Of a stretch of 33,718 bases of DNA, positions 24,869 to 33,381 are shown piece after piece; position 1 is the first letter of the stretch, and every line of letters begins with the position of its first letter. Location of the stretch: assembly GCF_000381545.1 (NCBI RefSeq), contig NZ_KB906701.1:1-33718 (forward strand). The letters are read 5' to 3'. The position numbers and the translations under genes are program-made. Source of the stretch: Rhodonellum psychrophilum GCM71 = DSM 17998. Its GTDB lineage: Bacteria > Bacteroidota > Bacteroidia > Cytophagales > Cyclobacteriaceae. The notes under the pieces were generated by a model that was not told the DNA's origin, ran no database searches, and saw nothing but the letters and a program-made list of their open reading frames with translations.

Positions 24869-25630
24869 TTAAACCGCAGTGGAATCTGCTTCTTCCTTGA
24901 TCCAGTCATATCCTTTTTCTTCCAACTCCATCGCCAATTCCTTTGTTCCAGATTTTACGATCCTTCCATTATAAAGGACGTGAACGAAGTCAGGGACGAT
25001 ATAGTCCAGCAATCTCTGATAATGGGTGACGACAATGGTCGCTTTTTCCGGTGACCTGAGTTGGTTGACGCCATTCGAAACTATTCTCAAGGCATCAATG
25101 TCCAATCCTGAATCCGTTTCATCCAAAATGGAAAGGGATGGCTCCAGCATGGCCATTTGAAATATTTCGTTTCTTTTTTTCTCCCCACCGGAAAAACCTT
25201 CATTCAGGGATCTGCTCAGTAGTTTTTGGTCGATTTCCACCAATTTCATTTTTTCCTTCATGATGGAAAGGAATTTCACGGCATCCAGTGCTTCCAAACC
25301 CCTGTACTCTCGGACCTGGTTGACAGCAGTTCTGAGAAAGTTGGTGGAGCTCACTCCTGGTATTTCTACTGGGTATTGAAAAGCAAGGAAAACACCTTCT
25401 CTGGCGCGGTCTTCCGGGCTCAACTCCAAAAGATTTTTACCCATGAAGATGACTTCACCTTCGGTGACTTCGTATTCTTCCCTTCCTGCCAAAACAGAAG
25501 CAAGAGTGGATTTACCGGATCCGTTTGGTCCCATGATTGCATGGACTTCGCCTGGTTTTACTTCTAGGTTAATACCCCTTAAGATGGGAGTACCTTCAAT
25601 AGAGGCATGCAAATTTTTTATAGAAAGCAT
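24869..25630 (-). CDS. sufC: Fe-S assembly ATPase SufC
   Basis: The ABC-type ATPase of the SufBC2D complex; it has no membrane part. The 253 residues show Walker A GPNGSGKST (about 35-43), the Q-loop FQYPVEIPG, the signature FSGGEKKRNEI and Walker B LSILDETDSGLDIDAL, the SufC-specific form. It lies 93 bp after sufB and 33 bp before sufD. Confidence 0.97.
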   Translation of the reverse strand: MLSIKNLHASIEGTPILRGINLEVKPGEVHAIMGPNGSGKSTLASVLAGREEYEVTEGEVIFMGKNLLELSPEDRAREGVFLAFQYPVEIPGVSSTNFLRTAVNQVREYRGLEALDAVKFLSIMKEKMKLVEIDQKLLSRSLNEGFSGGEKKRNEIFQMAMLEPSLSILDETDSGLDIDALRIVSNGVNQLRSPEKATIVVTHYQRLLDYIVPDFVHVLYNGRIVKSGTKELAMELEEKGYDWIKEEADSTAV

Positions 25631-25723
25631 TTTATTGATTTTGATTTGAAATTAACACCCCGCATGAATTCGGGAAAATCTAGTTAAATGAATAGTCGAG
25701 GATTTCTCCTTCGGGAAAGGTTT

Positions 25724-27169
25724 TTAACCTACACTACCTTCCAAGGTTAGGGCTAGAAGCTTTTGGGCTTCCACAGCAAATTCCATTGGCAATTGGTTCA
25801 AGACCTCTTTGGCGTAGCCATTCACGATCAATGCTACCGCATCTTCAGTGGCGATGCCTCTTTGGTTGCAATAGAAGAGTTGATCTTCACCGATTTTGGA
25901 AGTGGTCGCTTCATGCTCCACTTTTGCACTCGGATTTTGGATATCGATGTATGGAAAGGTATGGGCCCCACATCTATTTCCCATTAAAAGGGAGTCACAT
26001 TGGGAAAAGTTTCTCGCGTTTGTTGCACGCTTCATTACTTGAACCTGACCTCTATAGGAATTCTGTGAGTGTCCCGCGGAGATGCCTTTGGAAACGATTC
26101 TGGATTTTGTGTTTTTCCCGATGTGAATCATTTTGGTACCCGTATCGGCTTGCTGGTAGTTGTTGGTGACGGCTACGGAATAGAATTCACCGATTGAGTA
26201 ATCCCCTTTCAGGATACAAGAAGGATATTTCCATGTCACAGCAGAACCAGTTTCCACTTGTGTCCAAGAGATTTTGGAATAATCACCTGCACAAATCCCT
26301 CTTTTGGTCACGAAATTATAAATTCCTCCAACGCCTTCTTTATTTCCTGGATACCAGTTTTGAACGGTTGAATACTTCACCTCGGCATGTTTGGCGGCAT
26401 AAATTTCCACCACAGCGGCATGAAGTTGGTTTTCGTCTCTTTGGGGAGCCGTGCATCCTTCCAAATAGGATACATATGAATTGTCTTCGGCGATGATCAA
26501 GGTTCTCTCAAATTGGCCGGTGTTGGCTGCATTGATCCTGAAATAGGTGGAAAGTTCCATTGGGCATCTGGTGCCTTTTGGAATATAACAAAATGAACCG
26601 TCGGAAAATACAGCGGAGTTTAGCGCTGCATAATAGTTGTCCGTCATCGGAACCACCGAACCCAAATATTTTTTGACGAGTTCCGGATGTTCTTTAACAG
26701 CCTCACTGAAAGAGCAAAAGATCACGCCCAATTTGGAAAGGGTATCCTTGAAAGTGGTTCCTACGGAAACAGAGTCCAAGACCACATCCACGGCAATGCC
26801 TTGCAATTTTTTTTGTTCGTTTAAAGAAATACCCAGTCTTTCGTAGATCTGAAGCAATTCAGGATCTATTTCGTCGAGACTTTTTGGTTTGTTTGACTGC
26901 TTTGGAGCAGAATAGAATTTCAGGGATTGTAAATCTATTTTTGGATAGTGGACATTGGCCCATTTGGGTTCGTCCATTGCCAGCCAAATTTTATATGCCT
27001 TAAGCCTCCAGTCTAAGAGCCATTGGGGTTCTTCTTTTTTTGCAGAAATCCATCGGATGGTATCTTCTGTTAAACCAGTTGGGGCTTCGTCAACTTCAAG
27101 ATTTACCGACCAGCCGTGTTCGTATTCCTTTGAAGTTAAATCCTCCAGTATTTGATTGTCTTTGCTCAT
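25724..27169 (-). CDS. sufB: Fe-S assembly scaffold protein SufB
   Basis: The main scaffold subunit, 481 residues, first gene of the operon. Cys400 in [13 protein letters not shown] and Glu429 in IGEDQLFYC lie 29 residues apart, as do the essential Cys405 and Glu434 of E. coli SufB. PSARxEHEATTS-like sequence ([13 protein letters not shown]) is diagnostic. The operon order B-C-D-S-E-T-Brx is typical of Bacteroidota. No classical SufA or IscR is present here. The promoter must lie in the roughly 140 bp before the ATG, where tatcttcg (27207-27214, minus) is a weak -7 candidate; no -33 partner was found. Confidence 0.97.
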   Translation of the reverse strand: MSKDNQILEDLTSKEYEHGWSVNLEVDEAPTGLTEDTIRWISAKKEEPQWLLDWRLKAYKIWLAMDEPKWANVHYPKIDLQSLKFYSAPKQSNKPKSLDEIDPELLQIYERLGISLNEQKKLQGIAVDVVLDSVSVGTTFKDTLSKLGVIFCSFSEAVKEHPELVKKYLGSVVPMTDNYYAALNSAVFSDGSFCYIPKGTRCPMELSTYFRINAANTGQFERTLIIAEDNSYVSYLEGCTAPQRDENQLHAAVVEIYAAKHAEVKYSTVQNWYPGNKEGVGGIYNFVTKRGICAGDYSKISWTQVETGSAVTWKYPSCILKGDYSIGEFYSVAVTNNYQQADTGTKMIHIGKNTKSRIVSKGISAGHSQNSYRGQVQVMKRATNARNFSQCDSLLMGNRCGAHTFPYIDIQNPSAKVEHEATTSKIGEDQLFYCNQRGIATEDAVALIVNGYAKEVLNQLPMEFAVEAQKLLALTLEGSVG

Positions 27170-27310
27170 GTGGTTGAGTTATTTAGACTAATTACAGTTT
27201 GTAGTGCGAAGATACAACATTAATCCAAATTATATTGTTCAGTACTGTCGGAAAAAACCTTTTCCAAGCAAAAATATCCTTGATTGGACGCGATCAGTTG
27301 AATAAATCAA

Positions 27311-27349
27311 AAAAAATCCGTTAGCCTCAAAAATCTTAACGCTAACGGA
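27311..27349 (-). terminator. lrp terminator
   Basis: TCCGTTAGC (27317-27325) pairs with GCTAACGGA (27341-27349), followed on the minus strand by eight T (A-run 27309-27316). It ends the transcript of the Lrp gene and separates it from sufB. Confidence 0.85.
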
Positions 27350-27417
27350 TTCGTGTAAATTAATATTTAAATACTTATAAAAATTCTTTATTTAGATTTA
27401 ATCTAAAGTAAAATTTA

Positions 27418-27894
27418 TTACTTCAAATCTTTTTCAAAGAATTGGATTGGGCGATTGATACTCTCTTCAAGGACAATCAAGGTTTCTGTCCGGTCTATCC
27501 CATCCACTTTCTGAATATTATCCAAAACAGTACGCAGATGATTGGTGTCCTTGCAGATGATTTTTGCAAAAATACTGTAGTTGCCGGTGGTATAATATGC
27601 ATTGATGACTTCAGAAATCTGTTTGAGGTTTTCGATGACATTGTCATAAAGGGAGCTTTTTTCCAGATAAATTCCTAAAAAAGCAGAAATGTCATAACCC
27701 AACTTTGAGAAATCAATGTTCAAAGTTGCACTTTTGACGATGCCCATTTCTTCAAGTTTTCGCATTCTGACATGGACTGTGCCGGATGAAACGAAAACCT
27801 TTTTGGCGATTTCGGTATAAGGTGTTTTTGCATCATCATTTAGTAGTGAAATTATCTTGAGATCGACATTGTCAATATCTAAAATTTTGTCCAT
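27418..27894 (-). CDS. Lrp/AsnC family transcriptional regulator
   Basis: A 158-residue DNA-binding protein. Residues about 8-60 form the AsnC-type helix-turn-helix (TEIAKKVFVSSGTVHVRMRKLEEMGI), and 70-150 form the RAM domain that senses amino acids and assembles octamers (AYYTTGNYSIFAKIICKDTNHLRTVLDNI). The length is normal. Targets and ligand are unknown. Peptidases nearby fit a feast/famine role, but location alone is weak evidence. It diverges from the candidate small RNA, sharing an A/T-rich promoter region (27895-27980) that could also carry its own autoregulatory site. Confidence 0.93.
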   Translation of the reverse strand: MDKILDIDNVDLKIISLLNDDAKTPYTEIAKKVFVSSGTVHVRMRKLEEMGIVKSATLNIDFSKLGYDISAFLGIYLEKSSLYDNVIENLKQISEVINAYYTTGNYSIFAKIICKDTNHLRTVLDNIQKVDGIDRTETLIVLEESINRPIQFFEKDLK

Positions 27895-27979
27895 TTTTTC
27901 GGGGTTAAATTAGGGGGTTGTTAATGAATGTGACGTCAAATTATGAAATACTTAAAATAATGCAAAATATTTTTTTCAA

Positions 27980-28011
27980 TTTGTAATTTAGAGAAAAATG
28001 CATTTACTTTG
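27980..28011 (+). promoter_or_regulatory. Bacteroidota-type promoter with no gene after it
   Basis: TTTG (27980-27983), 20 bases, then TTACTTTG (28004-28011): seven of eight matches to TAnnTTTG with the same spacing as the deaD promoter. It points toward the candidate small RNA. Confidence 0.55.
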
Positions 28012-28017
28012 GTGCCG

Positions 28018-28190
28018 TAGAATTAATAGTTAATTTTATTTGGTGATTGTAAAGAGTTGTCAAATAATTGATTGAAAAAATAGGATTCCATTCTAAAATC
28101 AGTCATTTAAAAATTCAAAACTTTTAATCTCTAAAGTTATATTTGGGTTTATATTCTGAAAAGGGTCTTGCTTTTAGCAAGACTTTTTTG
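28018..28190 (+). ncRNA. Candidate small RNA between lrp and the M14 gene
   Basis: A promoter (27980-28011) and a rho-independent terminator (28165-28190) frame about 170 nt that contain no ATG. The only GTG frame is about 10 codons long. The inferred RNA is A/U-rich and its ends do not pair, so it is not an obvious 6S RNA. No known family recognised. The alternative is a chance promoter and a terminator belonging to the opposite-strand ORF. Confidence 0.4.
28165..28190 (+). terminator. Rho-independent terminator
   Basis: GTCTTGC (28165-28171) pairs with GCAAGAC (28177-28183) around TTTTA, followed by TTTTTT. There is no plus-strand ORF upstream within the gap. Confidence 0.8.
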
Positions 28191-28193
28191 TTT

Positions 28194-28343
28194 CTAAAGG
28201 TTTAAGAAAGAGGAGCCAGCGTATTTTTTGAGTATTGTTTTTATAACCAATTGGGTGCTGAGACACCCAAATATGCCGCTGTGGCGATTTTCACCCAATT
28301 GCCATCTGTATTCTGGGTCAATCAAATTTTGATACAAATCCAT
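28194..28343 (-). CDS. Possible small protein, 49 codons
   Basis: The frame runs from the ATG at 28341-28343 to a TAG at 28194-28196. The product begins MDLYQNLIDPEYRWQLG and continues with a composition like a real soluble protein (mixed charged, aromatic and aliphatic residues). I recognise no family. There is no ribosome site, and the DNA also contains strong inverted repeats that could explain conservation without coding. It ends right before the hairpin at 28165-28183, which could serve as its terminator too. Treated as a weak candidate. Confidence 0.25.
   Translation of the reverse strand: MDLYQNLIDPEYRWQLGENRHSGIFGCLSTQLVIKTILKKYAGSSFLNL
28248..28301. repeat. Nested, mutually exclusive inverted repeats
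   Basis: CAATTGGGTG (28248-28257) can pair with CACCCAATTG (28292-28301), enclosing a CGC-tgtg-GCG hairpin, or its last seven bases can pair with CACCCAA at 28264-28270. Both cannot form at once. It is either a switchable RNA or a palindromic dispersed element. It lies about 140 bp before the M14 start. Confidence 0.55.
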
Positions 28344-28442
28344 TTCATGCTTTCTTTATCCGTATTTCTTAGGGATTTTTTTGAGCGGTTAGGAAGGTTT
28401 TCGAAATAACCCTATTTTTATTGCAACCAACCTCTTAATGTA

Positions 28443-30365
28443 ATGAAGAAATATTTATCCGTATTTACCCTCTCGGTTTTTTCCGTAATGGGAGCAAGTG
28501 GACAGGATTACGGCCTTTCGCCAATGAAAATTTGGCCTGAGAACAATGAGCAATCAACCTTCTATACCGTCGCAGGAGAACGGCATGGCCAATCATTTTT
28601 TAAAAAACACAAATTCCCTGAAGTGGAATATGTGCCAAAAGACCAATTGACTTTTGATATTTACCACAGTCCGGATGTCATGTACCATTGGTTTATCAAA
28701 TGGGCGGAACAATTCCCCGATATCACGGCACTTTATGAAGTGGACAAATCCTATGAGGGTAGACCGATCCTCCAAATGACGATAACGAACAAAAAAACAG
28801 GAAAGGATACAGATAAACCAGCCGCCTATTTCGAAGGAGGTCGGCATGGGGGCGAAGTCACCAGCAGCGAATCTGTCCTTTGGCTGGCTAAGCACCTGCT
28901 CGAAAATTATGGGAAGGATCCTGAAATCACAAAATTGATCGATTCCAAGACCATTTATCTAAGACCACAAAACAACCCTGATGGTTCCACGATGTATCTC
29001 AATACCGAACAACGAAACAGAAGTACCGTTCGGCCCCATGATGAGGATGGTGATGGGCTTTTGGATGAGGATCCGGAGGAAGATTTGAATGGAGATGCTG
29101 TCATTCACAACATGAGAAAAAAGGCTGTCACCGAAAAAGAGAAAGAAGAAGCCAATTATATCCTCGATCCTAGGGATCCATCTGGAAGATTGATGAAAAG
29201 GGTGTTGGACGGAAAAGGAGACTGGTTGCTTTTCACCGAAGGGATCGATAATGATGGTGATGGAAAATACAACGAAGACGGTATAGGTGGATTGGATCTG
29301 CACAGAAATTATCCGGAAAACTGGAGACCCGATCGAAATGGAGACCTTACTGGGCGTGGGTATACACAAGGTGGAGCGGGAGAATTTCCCTTGAGCGAGA
29401 TAGAAACCCGTTCGACGGTTTTGTTTCTTCTATCCCATCCCAATATATCGGTGGTGAACTCGCTGGATACAAGGGTTCCCATGCATTTAAGGCCACCTTC
29501 CACCTCCTCCGGAGCTGAAAGTATGTTTCCAAAGGATTTGGCGATTTACGAAAGATTGGACAGCTTGGGTATTACCATTACTGGATATCCTTGGGCAGGT
29601 GACGTGTATGAAACTTACAGCACAAGGTATAAGGTGAATCGGGTCACGGGTGATCCTTTGAAGCCAAGCCCTTTGTTTGGGCATGGGCCTGACTTCGGAT
29701 ATTTTTATTATGGATCGATTTGGTACGGCGATGAACTCTGGAACAACGGTGCCATGAAGGATTATGACGGAGATGGCGTTTATGATGATTATGATGCCTT
29801 GCGTTGGGATGATGAAGAAAACAAATCCAATGGATTCAAGAAATGGGAAAAATTTGACCATCCTCAATTGGGAGAAGTCGAAATCGGTGGTTTCCACCCC
29901 AAATTCTTCTCGCAAAACGGTCCGCCTTGGCAGTTGGAAGGTTGGATCAAAAAACAATCCCTGTTCAATTTGGCCATGGCTAAGGAACTGCCGCAAATCG
30001 AGCTTGAAAAAGTTGATGTCAAAAAGGGCAGCAATGGAATGTATCAAATAGATGTCACTTGGACAAATTCAGGTAAACTACCCGTCGCACTTGAACAAGC
30101 CAAAAGGGTGAAAATCGTACAGGAAGACCGGCTGATGTTGGAATTTGACAAGGAGCTTACCAAAGGTTTTGAAAATGCAAAAGTCCAGATCACCAGTCCA
30201 GAGCTGTATGAAAAAACGATTTATACAGGATATACCGATCCAGGAGAGACCAAAACAGCTTCGTTTACCGTGAAAATCAATCAAAAAGAACCTGTAAAAG
30301 CAAAATTAAAGCTGCTTTCCACCCGCGGGGGATACGTTGAAAGAGAAATCATACTCGGGAATTGA
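28443..30365 (+). CDS. Secreted M14-family zinc carboxypeptidase with calcium-loop motifs
   Basis: A 640-residue secreted metallopeptidase. The signal peptide is MKKYLSVFTLSVFSVMGASG. The M14 zinc motif HxxE is His135-Glu138 in GGRHGGEVTSSE. RPQNNPDGS (174-182) and GLDLHRNYPENW (283-294) are family landmarks, and Glu431 in GDELWN is a likely catalytic glutamate. The third zinc ligand, normally His in a sequence like SYHNAGGMILRP, aligns with Asp342 in SLDTRVPMHLRP. Three Asp-rich loops (about 200-219, 269-280, 440-451) resemble calcium-binding DxDxDG motifs. The C-terminal 100 residues look like a beta domain. It is a single gene closed by a strong terminator. An active peptidase is probable but the altered ligand leaves doubt. 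Confidence 0.85.
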   Translation: MKKYLSVFTLSVFSVMGASGQDYGLSPMKIWPENNEQSTFYTVAGERHGQSFFKKHKFPEVEYVPKDQLTFDIYHSPDVMYHWFIKWAEQFPDITALYEVDKSYEGRPILQMTITNKKTGKDTDKPAAYFEGGRHGGEVTSSESVLWLAKHLLENYGKDPEITKLIDSKTIYLRPQNNPDGSTMYLNTEQRNRSTVRPHDEDGDGLLDEDPEEDLNGDAVIHNMRKKAVTEKEKEEANYILDPRDPSGRLMKRVLDGKGDWLLFTEGIDNDGDGKYNEDGIGGLDLHRNYPENWRPDRNGDLTGRGYTQGGAGEFPLSEIETRSTVLFLLSHPNISVVNSLDTRVPMHLRPPSTSSGAESMFPKDLAIYERLDSLGITITGYPWAGDVYETYSTRYKVNRVTGDPLKPSPLFGHGPDFGYFYYGSIWYGDELWNNGAMKDYDGDGVYDDYDALRWDDEENKSNGFKKWEKFDHPQLGEVEIGGFHPKFFSQNGPPWQLEGWIKKQSLFNLAMAKELPQIELEKVDVKKGSNGMYQIDVTWTNSGKLPVALEQAKRVKIVQEDRLMLEFDKELTKGFENAKVQITSPELYEKTIYTGYTDPGETKTASFTVKINQKEPVKAKLKLLSTRGGYVEREIILGN

Positions 30366-30398
30366 ATTTAAGTCAATAGAACGATTATTTAACCAAAC

Positions 30399-30431
30399 AA
30401 AAAGTCCAGGGTCTTACCTTGGACTTTTTGT
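30399..30431 (+). terminator. M14 gene terminator
   Basis: AAAAAGTCCAGGG (30399-30411) pairs along its full length with CCTTGGACTTTTT (30417-30429), with one G-T pair. It covers the apparent first codons of the longest S9 reading frame, which argues that the true S9 start is further on. Confidence 0.92.
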
Positions 30432-30529
30432 TTTTGAGCCTTTTTAAAAACAAATTGCCCCATTGGTATAAAAGCTTATGCTTCACAAATTCATCTTTTA
30501 TTAATTGCAACAAACAAATGCATTTTGAC

Positions 30530-33370
30530 ATGATCAGGATAAAAACCCTATTGACATTACTACTGATATTTTCTTTGCTGGAGGTCAAGGCCCAGCAAAA
30601 AAGAGCTTTGACCCATGAGGATTATGATGGTTGGGAGACCTTGTCATCCGATAAAATTTCCAAAAACGGCCAATGGGTTGGATATGAAATCAATCCGCAG
30701 GAAGGCGATGGGCGTTTGGAAATTGTTTCCCACAGCAATCCCCTCACCAAATACAACATTCCAAGAGCCAACAGATGGTCGATTTCCAATGACAATCGCT
30801 TTGTGGTGGGTAAGATTGCCGCTCAAAAAGATTCTGTGAAACTTTTGAAACTCAAGAAAACCAAAGCCGACGATATGCCCAAAGACAGTTTGTTTGTGCT
30901 GGATCTTGTATCCGGCAAAACAGAAAAATTGGCTAGGGTGAAATCCTTTGCTTTGCCTGATAAAGAAGGCAATTGGCTCGCTGTTCATTTTGAAAAAGAA
31001 TTGCCGGTAAAAGCAGAGAAGAGGGCAGAGGGTGATACTACTGCTATGGAATCCGCAACAAAAGTAAACCCCAAGAAAACCGATGGATCCAAGCTTCTGG
31101 TCAGGAGTCTAGATGGTGAAAAGACTTATGAGTATGAAACGGTCAAGAATTACGGGTTTTCCGAAAATGGGGATTTTCTTTATTACGTAAAAGCAACCGA
31201 AGACACTTTGAAGAATGCAGGCATTTTCTTGTTGGATCTGAAATCGGGTATTTCGAAGATCATTGATCTCAACAAGACGGATTATTTCACGCCAGCATTT
31301 TCCAAAACAAACAAGTTCTTGACTTTTTTAACCACAGAAGATTCCCTGAAGTCAAAAAAACCCTACTATGATCTTTACCTTTTTGACATTGCCAAAGGGG
31401 ATCTTGCAAAAATTGCGGACAAAAAGACTTCTGGATTATTGCCAAACGGAATGGTCAGCAAAACAGGAAGACTTTATTTTTCCGAAGATGAAAACAGGCT
31501 TTATTTTGGCGCCAGTCCCGGTTACCAAGAATTTGCCTATGAAGAGGACACCATGCTTTTGGACGAGGAAAGGGTCAGTTTGGATATTTGGGGATGGCAG
31601 GATGCAGAAATCCAGCCCATGCAATTGGTCAATAAAAACAGGGAAAAAGACAGGTCCTACCTTGCCGCATACCGCATCAAGGATAAAAAGATTATTCAAA
31701 TCGGTGATGAAAATATCTATCAGATCTATCTGGACAGGAAGGCAAAACACAAAATCGCTTTGGCGACAAATGATAGTCCCTATCGGAGAAACTTCAGTTG
31801 GGATATTCAGATCGGAAGGGATTTGTATCTCGTAGATCTGGAGACCGGAAATAAATCCTTGATCAAAAAGGAAGTCTCCGGGAATGCACAACTTTCCCCA
31901 GGAGCAAAATATGCCTATTGGTATGACAATATGGATAGTTCATGGGTGGTCTATGACATTGCTGCGAAAACCTTCAGCAATCAGACAAAATCCTTGGCTG
32001 TCGATTTTCACGACGAACTCCATGATTCACCTTCCTTGCCGGGAAGCTATGGCAATGCAGGTTGGATGGCCGATGACAAAGCCTTCCTGGTTTATGACCG
32101 ATTCGATATCTGGAAACTTGATCCTTCGGGCAAGGAAGCTCCTTTGAACATGACTAAAGGGGAGGGAAGAAATCAAAAAATTGTATTCAGGAGACAAGTT
32201 TTAGACAGAGAGGAGGAAGGTATCGACCCGAAGGAGCCTTTGATCTTGTCGGCTTTTCATGAGGAAGACAAGAGAAGCGGGTTTTTCAAGGGTGATTTTA
32301 CAGGGAAAAAATCTCCGGAAAAGCTACTTTTAACCGATCATCGGTATTTTGGATTGACCAAAGCTGAGGAGGCGGAAAAGCTGATTGTTCGAAGATCCAC
32401 CTATTTGGAATCTCCGGAAATCTTTGCCACCGGGATGAATCTTTCCGATTTCAGCCAACTGTCGACGACCAATCCACAGCAGAGTTCTGTGAATTGGGGA
32501 AATGTGGAATTGGTCAATTTCCTGGCCAATGATGGTGTTCCGCTTCAGGGTTTGTTGTTCAAGCCGGAGAATTTTGATCCAAACAAAAAATATCCGTTGA
32601 TGGTCTATTTCTACGAGCGGAATTCGGATGGATTGCACAATTACCGTTCTCCAGCACCGAGCGCTTCGACGATCAATATCCCTTATTTTGTCAGTAACGA
32701 TTATCTGGTTTTTGTACCGGACATCAAATACGATCTGGGTTTGCCGGGGCCGAGTGCCTACAACTGTATCATTCCAGGCGTGCAAGCCATCGTAGCCAAA
32801 GGATATGTGGACACCGAGAATATGGCGATTCAAGGTCAGAGTTGGGGTGGCTATCAAGTGGCTTACCTCATCACCAAAACCAATATGTTCAAGGCTGCAG
32901 GAGCAGGAGCGCCGGTGGTCAACATGACTTCCGCTTACGGGGGAATCCGATGGGGAACAGGCATGAGCCGAATGTTCCAATATGAGCAGACCCAATCCAG
33001 GATTGGAGGAACACTTTGGGACAAGCCGCTTTATTACATCGAGAATTCACCGCTGTTCTTTATGGACAGGGTCAAAACCCCCGTCTTGATCATGCACAAC
33101 GATGCGGATGGCTCCGTGCCGTGGTATCAGGGAATTGAGATGTTCATGGCCTTGAAAAGACTGAACCAACCCGCTTGGTTACTTCAGTACAATGGTGAGG
33201 ACCATAATCTGAAGGAAAGAAAAAACAGGAAAGATTTATCCATCAGGCTGTCACAGTTTTTTGACCATTATTTAAAAGGAGCCCCAGCACCACTTTGGAT
33301 GACCCAGGGATTGCCGGCTGTTGAAAAAGGAAGAACCTTGAAATATGAATTGGGGGAAAGTATTGATTAA
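30530..33370 (+). CDS. Secreted S9-family prolyl oligopeptidase
   Basis: A 946-residue serine peptidase, started at the ATG at 30530 because the frame upstream crosses the M14 terminator and because this start yields the signal peptide MIRIKTLLTLLLIFSLLEVKAQ. Met at 30518, four codons earlier, is equally possible. The N-terminal 650 residues form a beta-propeller (many short strands, as in S9 enzymes), and the C-terminal 280 are an alpha/beta hydrolase. The triad is Ser771 in GQSWGGYQ, Asp860 in HNDADGSVPW and His892 in GEDHNLK. It probably cuts oligopeptides in the periplasm. It ends two bases before the inferred IS110 insertion region. Confidence 0.93.
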   Translation: MIRIKTLLTLLLIFSLLEVKAQQKRALTHEDYDGWETLSSDKISKNGQWVGYEINPQEGDGRLEIVSHSNPLTKYNIPRANRWSISNDNRFVVGKIAAQKDSVKLLKLKKTKADDMPKDSLFVLDLVSGKTEKLARVKSFALPDKEGNWLAVHFEKELPVKAEKRAEGDTTAMESATKVNPKKTDGSKLLVRSLDGEKTYEYETVKNYGFSENGDFLYYVKATEDTLKNAGIFLLDLKSGISKIIDLNKTDYFTPAFSKTNKFLTFLTTEDSLKSKKPYYDLYLFDIAKGDLAKIADKKTSGLLPNGMVSKTGRLYFSEDENRLYFGASPGYQEFAYEEDTMLLDEERVSLDIWGWQDAEIQPMQLVNKNREKDRSYLAAYRIKDKKIIQIGDENIYQIYLDRKAKHKIALATNDSPYRRNFSWDIQIGRDLYLVDLETGNKSLIKKEVSGNAQLSPGAKYAYWYDNMDSSWVVYDIAAKTFSNQTKSLAVDFHDELHDSPSLPGSYGNAGWMADDKAFLVYDRFDIWKLDPSGKEAPLNMTKGEGRNQKIVFRRQVLDREEEGIDPKEPLILSAFHEEDKRSGFFKGDFTGKKSPEKLLLTDHRYFGLTKAEEAEKLIVRRSTYLESPEIFATGMNLSDFSQLSTTNPQQSSVNWGNVELVNFLANDGVPLQGLLFKPENFDPNKKYPLMVYFYERNSDGLHNYRSPAPSASTINIPYFVSNDYLVFVPDIKYDLGLPGPSAYNCIIPGVQAIVAKGYVDTENMAIQGQSWGGYQVAYLITKTNMFKAAGAGAPVVNMTSAYGGIRWGTGMSRMFQYEQTQSRIGGTLWDKPLYYIENSPLFFMDRVKTPVLIMHNDADGSVPWYQGIEMFMALKRLNQPAWLLQYNGEDHNLKERKNRKDLSIRLSQFFDHYLKGAPAPLWMTQGLPAVEKGRTLKYELGESID

Positions 33371-33371
33371 A

Positions 33372-33381
33372 CCCGAATTCT
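33372..33381 (+). other. Presumed left target and core of the IS110 insertion
   Basis: cccgaattct, directly after the S9 stop codon, ending in CT (the core dinucleotide of IS621-type IS110 elements). Repeated exactly at 33465-33474 inside the element. The left boundary of the IS is placed here by inference. Confidence 0.4.

Noticed and set aside
27170-27300. suf operon promoter with an IscR-like site
   Set aside because: Only a weak -7 candidate (tatcttcg) was found, with no -33 partner and no convincing dyad, so it is not listed as a feature.
28018-28190. 6S RNA
   Set aside because: The two ends of the inferred transcript are not complementary, so the long central-bubble hairpin of 6S RNA cannot form.
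29487-30047. 186-codon minus-strand frame within the M14 gene
   Set aside because: Antisense shadow of a conserved peptidase with no own start context.
30419-30529. 37-codon N-terminal extension of the S9 peptidase
   Set aside because: It begins inside the M14 terminator hairpin and would bury the signal peptide.
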